Assembly: GCF_029582805.1 (NCBI RefSeq)
Contig: NZ_JAKKUT010000002.1
Coordinates: forward strand, 62,001-126,000
Direction of reading: 5' to 3'
DNA: 64,000 bases
From: Candidatus Synechococcus calcipolaris G9
GTDB taxonomy: Bacteria > Cyanobacteriota > Cyanobacteriia > Thermosynechococcales > Thermosynechococcaceae
The notes under the pieces were generated by a model. The model saw only the letters and a list, made by a program, of their open reading frames with translations, had not been told where the DNA came from and ran no database searches. Both the position numbers and the translations under genes were made by a program. Shown one piece after another: positions 28,135 through 35,228 of the stretch (the first letter of the stretch is position 1; each line of letters opens with the position of its first letter).

Positions 28135-29295
28135 TCAAAGCAAATCTTCCTCAAGTTGAATGTCCCGCAGAGAATATTTCTTATCCACGGGTCTATCAGA
28201 GCGTTCTAAGACTTCCACAACAACTCGACGATCCACCATAGGTCCAATTACATCATCAATCTCTTTAGCCTCATAAATCGTCTCGGTTTTGCCATTGATA
28301 TTCAATTCAATCCAGTCCTTATCCAATTGCAAGCCACGAAGTGTTCCTCTTAATTGCCTAATTTTATGTTCAGGGACTTCCTGAAAAATCATCTCTGGTT
28401 TCTTCAAAACGTTTTTGATCGCTTCGCGAGTATCGGGACGGAGAACAACAGGTTGGGAATCAATATCACTAGCCGACTTGATCTCCATCTGATCAAAAGA
28501 TTTACCTGAAGCTGGAGGCGCAAGCTCACGAGTTAATTTCAAAAATGTTTCTCTATAGTCTTCCTGAGGAACAACTTCGATTAACTCTCCTTCAGGATCT
28601 TGCGTAGTTGCTCTGACAATCTCAAGAAACTTTTTAGTGATTTGTTCAACACGCAACTCAGGATCTACTATGCCATCTAAAATTAATTGCTCAAAGTTTC
28701 GCGGTCTACGAACTCGAACTTCAAATTGATAGCTTCCAGCAGGAGCTTGGAATAACCAAGGATCACACTGATCTTTTACATCTTGACTTGGTAATCCGCG
28801 AGTTCGATGAGGTTTTTCTAGAAGAAACTCTGTTGTTCGATAGAAGATGCTTCTAATTCGTTCAACTTTATGCAATATAAGTTCCAGTGGAGCTGCACCA
28901 TATAAAATTTCTCCTCCGCTCACTGAAACCAAAACTTCGCCTTCTATAAATTGAATCCCTGATTTGGCACGAGATTCTTCATAACGAATAACTTGTAAAA
29001 GATCTTCCAAGTCGTCGATTGCAAAAGATGGCAGAAATTCAGTAGCCAGCCATTTATGAGCAATACGTTTTGCTAGTGCAAATTCCTTGGCTCTATAATA
29101 AAGAGATACTGCACTAACGGCTGTTATGCCAATAGTTCGTGCTTTGCTTACATCAAGATTATCTAGAGCACGGGTTTCTGCTTCCGCAGCCAAACGATAC
29201 AATTCGACAGCGCGATTAATTTCTCGCTGCCTGGAAAATTGCTCTGCTTGGCTCACATACTCTTCACTACGAGTATGGTGCAGTAACCAACTCAT
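28135..29295 (-). CDS. Unknown accessory protein, second gene of a two-gene operon
   Basis: This 386-residue protein is not recognised. The first ~115 residues look helical and TPR-like (EINRAVELYRLAAEAETRA..., YYRAKEFALAKRIAHKWL). A beta-rich central region follows (EGEVLVSVSGGEILYGAAP, CDPWLFQAPAGSYQFEVRVRRP). The C-terminal ~90 residues carry charged strand-turn patterns (GLQLDKDWIELNINGKTETIY, VDRRVVVEVLERSD). It overlaps the upstream gene by 4 bp (ATGA), so the two are translationally coupled. Codon usage is more AT-rich than in mfd or egtB. Flanked by an attC-like site and an IS element, it was probably acquired. A defence or stress function is only a guess from context. Confidence 0.75.
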   Translation of the reverse strand: MSWLLHHTRSEEYVSQAEQFSRQREINRAVELYRLAAEAETRALDNLDVSKARTIGITAVSAVSLYYRAKEFALAKRIAHKWLATEFLPSFAIDDLEDLLQVIRYEESRAKSGIQFIEGEVLVSVSGGEILYGAAPLELILHKVERIRSIFYRTTEFLLEKPHRTRGLPSQDVKDQCDPWLFQAPAGSYQFEVRVRRPRNFEQLILDGIVDPELRVEQITKKFLEIVRATTQDPEGELIEVVPQEDYRETFLKLTRELAPPASGKSFDQMEIKSASDIDSQPVVLRPDTREAIKNVLKKPEMIFQEVPEHKIRQLRGTLRGLQLDKDWIELNINGKTETIYEAKEIDDVIGPMVDRRVVVEVLERSDRPVDKKYSLRDIQLEEDLL

Positions 29296-29840
29296 GATGA
29301 TTCATCAACCGTATGAAGTAAAACTAACTGTACCTTAAAACCGACTATGGCTGCTAGAGCCGGTAGGTTGCTATTTCCCCTCCGTGTTTGCTCAATCTTT
29401 ATACGAAGTCGCTTGGTAACTTCTGGTTTATCAGAGTGTGTTCCTGAAACCTCCAATCGAAAACAATTCTCCAAATCCTCTAGATCTTGACTTCTTAGGG
29501 CAAGATAGTAATCCGCGCCCATTCCTTTTGGCATACGTCGGATAGCAAACAAGCTTCTTGTGAGTTCTATGGCTGCAATTGCAACTGCGCAAGCTCCAGC
29601 CTCCGTAGCATCGTCCTTATCCCACGCTCCCTTGGCTCTATCATCTGTTGTTTCCCATTCTACCCTTGCCATAGACTCGACTCTATCATCTTCCAAGATA
29701 AATTCCTTGGGTGATGTATGATGCCGATCAAAGCAGACTCTTGCAGCTTGAAGTAAATACTCGGCAACTGGAGGAGGAAGAGCGTGATGTCGTTCGGCTA
29801 GACTTTGTAGAGGTAACAGAGGTGGAATGCTGTCAGTCAA
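29292..29840 (-). CDS. Unknown accessory protein, first gene of a two-gene operon
   Basis: This 182-residue protein is not recognised. The N-terminal part is helical (EYLLQAARVCFDRHH). The middle has WETTDDRAKGAWDKDDATEAG followed by an Ala-rich helix, and the second half reads GADYYLALRSQ, CFRLEVSGTH, RLRIKIEQTRRGNSNLPA, FKVQLVLLH. The spacing of an Asp (GADYY) and an ExSG strand recalls PD-(D/E)XK-like folds, but this is weak. It overlaps the next gene by 4 bp. The start at 29840 (ATGACTGACAGC on the minus strand) is the only good one seen. Confidence 0.72.
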   Translation of the reverse strand: MTDSIPPLLPLQSLAERHHALPPPVAEYLLQAARVCFDRHHTSPKEFILEDDRVESMARVEWETTDDRAKGAWDKDDATEAGACAVAIAAIELTRSLFAIRRMPKGMGADYYLALRSQDLEDLENCFRLEVSGTHSDKPEVTKRLRIKIEQTRRGNSNLPALAAIVGFKVQLVLLHTVDESS

Positions 29841-30018
29841 GATTGACCTCTCAAGTAAAAACAGATTTCTTTCCTCTCACCAATCTAACGGGGTGATGTG
29901 GTGAATGTCCAAGATCAAATACGCGATATGAAATTCTAGGACTTTATAGGCGAGCCTGTGACCCTGACTGAAAAAAGTGGACAAACTCCAAGAGTTGCCA
30001 ATGAAGGAGAATGTCCAA

Positions 30019-30327
30019 ATGAGCCAAAAACCAAGACGAACATTTACTGCCGAACAAAAAGCTCAAGCTGTGGCAATTGTGCAACAGTCAGGCAAGCCGA
30101 TCAGCCAAGTGGCCCAGGAAATGGGATTGACAGAAAGTGCCCTACGCCAATGGGTCAAACAAGCAACCATTGACCAGGGTGGTGGCAAGCAAGGAGCATT
30201 GACCACGCAGGAACGGGCGGAACTGACGGCATTACGCAAAGACTTGAAGCGGGTCGAGATGGAGCGTGATTTCCTAAAAAAAGCCGCAGCCTTCTTTGCA
30301 CGGGAAAGTTCAGACCCTATGAGCTAA
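30019..30327 (+). CDS. IS3-family transposase OrfA
   Basis: OrfA is a 102-residue DNA-binding protein. A helix-turn-helix (PRRTFTAEQKAQAVAIVQQS, then ISQVAQEMGLTESALRQWVK) is followed by a leucine-zipper-like helix (LTALRKDLKRVEMERDFLKKAA). An upstream in-frame ATG at 30001 is possible, but GAAGGAG in front of it and spacing to ATG 30019 leave this open. An A7 tract at 30276-30282 near the 3' end is the likely -1 frameshift site that fuses OrfA to OrfB. Confidence 0.93.
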   Translation: MSQKPRRTFTAEQKAQAVAIVQQSGKPISQVAQEMGLTESALRQWVKQATIDQGGGKQGALTTQERAELTALRKDLKRVEMERDFLKKAAAFFARESSDPMS

Positions 30328-30362
30328 TCGATGCCCAGAAGGCACATTTTCCCATCAGCCTG

Positions 30363-31199
30363 ATGTGCCAGGTCTTAAAGCAATCGAGAAGTGGCTATTA
30401 TGCCTGGTGCAACCGACCATTATCGCCCCGAGGTAAGGAGAATGAGACATTGAGCCAAATGATTCAACAGATTCACCAAGAGAGCCGTCAAACCTATGGC
30501 TCACCGAGGATACAAGCAGCCTTAGCTGCTCAAGGCTTCCCCATCAGCCGTCAACGGGTGATCCGATTAATGGCAAACTTGGGAATTAATGCCCATCTGC
30601 GACGGAAATTCAAGGTGACAACAGATTCAAATCATCGGTTACCCATTGCTGAGAATACGTTAGACCGTTGCTTTAAGACCGATGCCCCAGACCAAGCCTG
30701 GGTGGCGGATATTACTTATGTCTGGACGAGTGAAGGGTGGCTCTATCTGGCGGTCATTCTCGACCTATTCTCTCGCAGGGTGGTGGGATGGTCTATTGCC
30801 GAGCATCTACGCACCGAACTAGTTTTAACCGCGTTGTCTGCCGCCTTGGGACACCGAAAACCGTCAAGCGCTGGTTTATTATTTCACTCAGACCGGGGGT
30901 CACAATATGCTAGCAACGACTATCAACAGGCACTAAGGCAAGCTAATATAGCCTGTAGTATGAGCCGTCGGGGCAACTGCTGGGATAATGCGGTCGCTGA
31001 ACGCTTTTTTGGCACGATAAAAACCGAGCTGATTCACCTTACGGTGTTTCCATCCCGGGCGATTGCCAGGACTGCCATTGTTGAATGGATTGAGGTCTTC
31101 TACAACCGTAAACGCCTTCATTCCACCCTTGATTTTCTATCCCCTGCTCAATTTGAGGATCAGTATTACCGCTCCCTAAATCCACCCATTTCCGCTTAA
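30363..31199 (+). CDS. IS3-family transposase OrfB (DDE integrase domain)
   Basis: OrfB has the HTH_21 region (QTYGSPRIQAALAAQGFPIS) and an rve catalytic core. The DDE residues are visible in VADITYV, HSDRGSQY and DNAVAERFFGTIK. The annotated ATG at 30363 gives 278 residues. The functional form is probably the OrfAB fusion made by -1 slippage at the A_AAA_AAA site (30276-30282), since the OrfB frame is open back through that tract. The reading frame is intact. Confidence 0.93.
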   Translation: MCQVLKQSRSGYYAWCNRPLSPRGKENETLSQMIQQIHQESRQTYGSPRIQAALAAQGFPISRQRVIRLMANLGINAHLRRKFKVTTDSNHRLPIAENTLDRCFKTDAPDQAWVADITYVWTSEGWLYLAVILDLFSRRVVGWSIAEHLRTELVLTALSAALGHRKPSSAGLLFHSDRGSQYASNDYQQALRQANIACSMSRRGNCWDNAVAERFFGTIKTELIHLTVFPSRAIARTAIVEWIEVFYNRKRLHSTLDFLSPAQFEDQYYRSLNPPISA

Positions 31200-31319
31200 T
31201 TTCACTGTCCACTTTTTCGAGACAAGGTCACTGAAATACCCTAACAAAACCCTCATTTCAAACTGCCGCCCTACTGGTAACTCTGAGGCGGCTTGACCTT
31301 GGGTCTAAAAAACAGCCTT

Positions 31320-31565
31320 TCAACACTGTCTCCTCCAAGAACTTAAGCAGCCCAACTCCTGATTATCCAGCATTACTCTAATCAAGAATCTTAGGGCCTC
31401 ATTAACCGCATCGGCATTTGGCAATATTTCTGCGACATCAGGTTCTAACCGTACTGTTGCTCCACCAAAGCTTTTCCTTCCAGAACCTAACCTTCTGACT
31501 CGGAGGCTTTTCAAGTCATACTCTGTCCCTAAATCATCTTCCATTTCTGACTTATCCCTCTTCAT
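31320..31565 (-). CDS. Orphan BrnA-like antitoxin (copy 2)
   Basis: This 81-residue paralogue of the protein at 10268-10513 shares the layout EYDLKSLRVRRLGSG, FGGATVRLEPDVAEILP, AVNEALRFLI. It is a BrnA-like DNA-binding antitoxin. Its partner toxin is reduced to an 18-codon stub overlapping its start by 14 bp. The last ~15 residues (NQELGCLSSWRRQC) do not resemble copy 1. The gene is located between the IS element and egtB on the minus strand. An AAGGAG site precedes the ATG at 31565. Confidence 0.72.
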   Translation of the reverse strand: MKRDKSEMEDDLGTEYDLKSLRVRRLGSGRKSFGGATVRLEPDVAEILPNADAVNEALRFLIRVMLDNQELGCLSSWRRQC

Positions 31566-31608
31566 AAGATTCTCCTTCGGATCGCGTCACTTCTCTTGCA
31601 CTACTCAT
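31552..31608 (-). pseudogene. BrnT toxin 3' stub (copy 2)
   Basis: An ATG that overlaps the egtB stop codon (ATGA) opens an 18-codon frame reading SSAREVTRSEGESYEEG. This matches the last helix of BrnT toxins (ISAREVTRSE...YEE). Everything upstream of it is egtB. The stub overlaps the brnA start by 14 bp. It could be translated as a tiny coupled peptide but lacks the toxin fold. Confidence 0.5.
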
Positions 31609-32768
31609 GAGTGGCACAGGCGCAATCCAGCAAAAACTTCCCGGGTCTCTGGGGGATACCAATTCCGAAAGGAGGGTCGCTTCACTAGGTTGCGGCTGGC
31701 CCAACTGCCCCCCCTAAGGACGCGGTGTTGCTGATCAAAGTAGGTCTCAGAGTAGCCAGGGTAGGGAAAACTCTGAAAACCCGGATAGGGGGCAAACCAA
31801 GTGGCTGTCCATTCCCATACCTGACCCGTGCCTTGGAGTTGTCCCGATTGGGCTGCAATTTCCCATTCCGTTTCCGTGGGTAGTCGTTGTCCGCGAAAAC
31901 AGGCATAGGCTTCGGCTTCATACCCACTTAAGCCACAGACGGGGAACTCTGGATGAGCAGAAAGTTGATAACAGGGTTGGGTCACTCCGGCTGCTTGGAG
32001 CCATTGCCAACCTTGGGTAGACCACCAGTGGGCCGTTTCATAGCCTCCAGCGTCAATAAAGGCTTGGTAGTCCCCCTGACTCACGGGATGTTGATCAATG
32101 GAAAAATCCGACAGGGGAACGAGGTGGCGGGGCTGTTCATTGTCTAGGGCGAAGGGATCATGACTGCCTTGTTCATAGTTTCCCTGGGGAATATGAATGG
32201 AATTCCCTTGGCAGCTATGGGTTCGGGGGATGTATTCAAGGGGGGGGAGGGCCTGTTGCAGGGCTAAGACCATTTGTATAGTTTCAGCGTGCTGGGCTTC
32301 ATGGTGAAGAATCCACCACCAAAGACGGGCTTGTTGGCTGAGGGCCATGGGGTCAAGCTGCTCAAGAGCTTCTAAAACCTGCTGGCGAATGGTATCGACA
32401 TAGAGGCGAATATCCGGGGCAGGGGGTAATGCACGACGACGATGTTTGGGGAGTCCATCGGCGGCAAAAAGGCTCCGGTAGTGGGGAAAAAGGGGCGGTT
32501 GACCTAACATTTTCTCTAGGAGCCACAGTCCTTCGGTGAAGCCAATATGGCCCCAATGCCATCCCACGGGGCTAAAGTTTGGATGGGCCTGATGGCAGAG
32601 AATGGTTTCGCTGAGGGGGGCAACAAGGTCGAGGGTTGCTGCGCGACTCTCCTCTAGGGCAGTTTTGAGATCAATCCGTAGGCGATCGCCATGAGTCGCA
32701 TTTAGATGATCTGAAGTCTTATGAATATTAAAACTTGTGGCTCTAGAGGTTGTAGAGTTGTGGTTCAC
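31605..32768 (-). CDS. egtB: EgtB-like non-haem iron sulfoxide synthase
   Basis: EgtB joins cysteine or gamma-glutamylcysteine to hercynine (trimethyl-histidine) with O2 in ergothioneine synthesis. It is 387 residues. The N-terminal DinB-like domain carries the iron-binding HxxxHxE (HHEAQHAE, His156/His160/Glu162) and an additional His in GWHWGHIG. The C-terminal formylglycine-generating-enzyme-like domain has HIPQGNYEQGS, QHPVSQGDYQAF, GQRLPTETEWEIAA and LRGGSWASR. Its start overlaps the end of egtC by 26 bp, indicating translational coupling. The gene for the hercynine-forming EgtD is not in this window. Confidence 0.88.
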   Translation of the reverse strand: MNHNSTTSRATSFNIHKTSDHLNATHGDRLRIDLKTALEESRAATLDLVAPLSETILCHQAHPNFSPVGWHWGHIGFTEGLWLLEKMLGQPPLFPHYRSLFAADGLPKHRRRALPPAPDIRLYVDTIRQQVLEALEQLDPMALSQQARLWWWILHHEAQHAETIQMVLALQQALPPLEYIPRTHSCQGNSIHIPQGNYEQGSHDPFALDNEQPRHLVPLSDFSIDQHPVSQGDYQAFIDAGGYETAHWWSTQGWQWLQAAGVTQPCYQLSAHPEFPVCGLSGYEAEAYACFRGQRLPTETEWEIAAQSGQLQGTGQVWEWTATWFAPYPGFQSFPYPGYSETYFDQQHRVLRGGSWASRNLVKRPSFRNWYPPETREVFAGLRLCHS

Positions 32769-33525
32769 TATTGGCCCCCATCAGCAGCAGTGTATTTTCC
32801 ATTAATGGCTGCCATTGATCGGAGTTGTCAAGGGGTTCAGAGGCAATTTGGCATTTTTGGGCATCCTGCCACCAGTACAAACTAGGTATCGGATGGGGAC
32901 GGGCACAGCGGGCGGCAAGTAAATAGGTGCCATCGGTAAAAACCAAATTCAAGGCCACCCGTACCCGCCAAGCCTGGGCCAAGGTCAACACGGTTTGCAA
33001 GGTCTGTCGGAGAACTAATACAGGGGACAGTTGGGGATTGGCCAACATTTCATTACAAAACAGGGCAAAGATATGTTCGGAATCGGTGTTGCCTTCCACC
33101 ATGGTGTAGCATACATCCCCTAGTCGATCGCGCAGAGGACGATAGAGGGTCTCCCGAAAATTTTCAATGAAGCCATTGTGAACTCCTAACCACCGTCCCC
33201 AGCGAAAGGGCTGACAATTGCTCAGTTGAATGGCTTGCCCAGGGGTAGCACTGCGAATATTGGCCAACATACAGGTAGATTCAATGTAACGCCCTAGATG
33301 CTCGGTAAAGTTGACATCATTCCACATCGGTAAGATCTGCCGATAGATAAAGGGTTCCACATCTTGGCGGGGATGATACCACCCCACCCCAAAACCATCG
33401 GCATTGAGCAGGCCACTGGTCATCTCTTGGGGTTGATAGCTTTGAACCAGGAGGGAATGGCGGGGTTCTAGCATCACTGGCGCAAGGGTTGTTTTTTTGC
33501 CCAAGTACGCAAATAATCGACACAT
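32743..33525 (-). CDS. egtC: EgtC-like class II glutamine amidotransferase
   Basis: In the ergothioneine pathway EgtC removes the gamma-glutamyl group from the EgtB product. It is 260 residues and begins MCRLFAYLGKK, with the N-terminal nucleophile Cys2 expected of Ntn hydrolases. Further motifs are LLNADGFGVGWY, LANIRSATPGQ, QPFRWGRWLGVHNGFIENF and VEGNTDSEHIFALF. It is the first gene of the egtC-egtB pair, with a 26-bp overlap. It is divergent from ycf36. Confidence 0.9.
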   Translation of the reverse strand: MCRLFAYLGKKTTLAPVMLEPRHSLLVQSYQPQEMTSGLLNADGFGVGWYHPRQDVEPFIYRQILPMWNDVNFTEHLGRYIESTCMLANIRSATPGQAIQLSNCQPFRWGRWLGVHNGFIENFRETLYRPLRDRLGDVCYTMVEGNTDSEHIFALFCNEMLANPQLSPVLVLRQTLQTVLTLAQAWRVRVALNLVFTDGTYLLAARCARPHPIPSLYWWQDAQKCQIASEPLDNSDQWQPLMENTLLLMGANSEPQLYNL

Positions 33526-33650
33526 ATTAGTTTCTCAATGGCTTAGTTTCGCAGTGGCAATATCTGATCGTTTTTTGACAAGCTATCTTTTCATACAGGA
33601 TAAGGCTGGCCTGGTATGCTGGAAAGAGTTTAACCTGCGTATCATTAATT

Positions 33651-34142
33651 GTGTCCCAAATGCTTTGCCCGGTTCCGGCGGAACAGCGGCCCCTTAATGA
33701 ATATCGAGTTCTTAAGGACTCCTGGTTTTTTGGCTGGTCTACTGGATCTGCCAAGGTTTATACCAGGCGATTGATCCTGCTTTGGAGTTTAGCTTGGTTG
33801 GTGTCGGGGCCGGTAGCAGCAGGCAGTTTTGATCCCCAAGAATATCCCATGAATTTTGCCCTTGGTGGGATTCTAGGGAGTAATCTGGCGGTGGGTTTAG
33901 TCCTGTTGCGGCTGGTGCTGGGCTGGGGCTATGTGGGCGATCGCCTGCAACGACCCACAGTGATCTATGAAGAAACTGGCTGGTACGATGGTCAGGAATG
34001 GATCAAGCCTGCGGCGGAACTCGACCAGGATCGCTTGATTGTCCAGTATGAACTGCGGCCCATTTTGTACCGTTTGCGTCTCACCCTGGGGGGAGTGATC
34101 GCTAGCTCTATGCTGATCATTGCTCTATGGCTGGCACAGTAA
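33651..34142 (+). CDS. ycf36: CGLD27/Ycf36 family protein (DUF1230)
   Basis: This 163-residue membrane protein is of the family conserved in cyanobacteria and chloroplasts (CGLD27/Ycf36). Conserved pieces are CPVPAEQRPLNEYRVLKDSWFF, YPMNFALGGILGSNLAVGLVLLRL, VIYEETGWYDGQEWIKP and the final hydrophobic helix. CGLD27-type proteins have been linked to chloroplast iron handling, but the bacterial function is unknown. The start is GTG 33651 or ATG 33660. Confidence 0.87.
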   Translation: MSQMLCPVPAEQRPLNEYRVLKDSWFFGWSTGSAKVYTRRLILLWSLAWLVSGPVAAGSFDPQEYPMNFALGGILGSNLAVGLVLLRLVLGWGYVGDRLQRPTVIYEETGWYDGQEWIKPAAELDQDRLIVQYELRPILYRLRLTLGGVIASSMLIIALWLAQ

Positions 34143-34261
34143 CCAAAAACTTACCAAACAAGTTCAGGTCAACTTACCTATCATATCTATCCAATGAACC
34201 CATCACCCATATCTATTGAACTCAAGATCGTTACCCCTAGGGGCTAAATTAAACACCTGCT

Positions 34262-35209
34262 ATGTCAAAACGTACCCAAGCTGCTGATTTAGAAGTTCGT
34301 CTCCTGCGGGAGGGGATCATTGAATCAATTCACCATGTCCATGCGGTTGTCTGTGATGATCGGGGCCGCATCCTCTCCTTGGCGGGTAATGCGGAAACCG
34401 CTGCCTTTATTCGCTCGTCTCTCAAGCCCTTCCAGGCCCTAGCGGTCACCTCATCGGGAACCCTAGAACGATTTAATCTCAACGATCGCGATCTAGCGGT
34501 GATCTGTAGTTCCCATCGTGGGGCCATTGATCAGGTGCGCCAGGTGTTTAATATTCTTTGGCACGCTGACGTTGATCCCACCGCCTTGCAATGTCCCATT
34601 CCTAAGGGGGGACAGGGGCCCCTAGAGCATAATTGCTCGGGGAAACACGCTGGAATGTTAGCGGTCTGCCAACAGCGTAATTGGCCCCTAGGAACCTATC
34701 TCCAGCGAAATCACCCCGTCCAAGCCCTCATTTTAGGGAAAGTGGCTGAACTCCTGCGTATGCCTGCGGCTGAGTTTATCTATGCCCACGATGACTGTGG
34801 CGCGCCCACCTACTTTATGCAATTGGTGCAGATGGCGACCCTTTACGGACAGCTAGCCTCCGGGAATGATTGGGCTATGGAGCGGGTGGTACGGGCCATG
34901 ACCCACCATCCTCTTTTAGTGTCTGGGGAAGGGGAGTTTGATACGGAGGTGATGCGGTTGACGGAGGGAGAAATTATTAGCAAGACTGGGGCGGAAGGGG
35001 TGCAATGTATTGGCCGGGTGGGGGAAGGTCTGGGCCTGGCGATCAAGGTTAGTGATGGGTCGAAACGGGCAAAGTATGCGGTCGGTATTCATTTACTGAA
35101 GCAATTGGGCTGGATTACGCCGGCGATCGCCGAAGCCTTGGACGAAACATTTTTCAACCCGAATCGTTTTACCCGCTTAGATGTGATTGGTGAATTGGCT
35201 TTTTCTTGA
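34262..35209 (+). CDS. L-asparaginase II family protein
   Basis: This 315-residue protein is of the PF06089 asparaginase family (Rhizobium etli type, unrelated to the E. coli enzymes). It hydrolyses asparagine to aspartate and ammonia. Conserved segments include VRLLREGIIESIHHV, SSLKPFQALAV, ICSSHRGAIDQV, HNCSGKHAGMLA, HDDCGAPTYFM and SGEGEFDTEVM. The Cys/Lys in SGKHAG and CGAP are typical of the family. It lies 19 bp before the glycosyltransferase gene. Confidence 0.88.
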   Translation: MSKRTQAADLEVRLLREGIIESIHHVHAVVCDDRGRILSLAGNAETAAFIRSSLKPFQALAVTSSGTLERFNLNDRDLAVICSSHRGAIDQVRQVFNILWHADVDPTALQCPIPKGGQGPLEHNCSGKHAGMLAVCQQRNWPLGTYLQRNHPVQALILGKVAELLRMPAAEFIYAHDDCGAPTYFMQLVQMATLYGQLASGNDWAMERVVRAMTHHPLLVSGEGEFDTEVMRLTEGEIISKTGAEGVQCIGRVGEGLGLAIKVSDGSKRAKYAVGIHLLKQLGWITPAIAEALDETFFNPNRFTRLDVIGELAFS

Positions 35210-35228
35210 ATAGGAATCGTTCTGTTCT

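Larger units (their letters stand above)
29959..31230 (+). mobile_element. Complete IS3-family insertion sequence
   Basis: This 1272-bp element is bounded by ~25-bp inverted repeats (left TGACCCTGACTGAAAAAAGT, right complement TGACCTTGTCTCGAAAAAGT; 21 of 25 positions identical, ending GTGGACA). A 3-bp target duplication CTG flanks both ends (29956-29958 and 31231-31233), as usual for IS3 members. It carries orfA and orfB in the -1 frame. The duplication and open reading frames suggest a recent, intact insertion. A 98% identical 240-bp left-end copy is at 56515. Confidence 0.95.
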
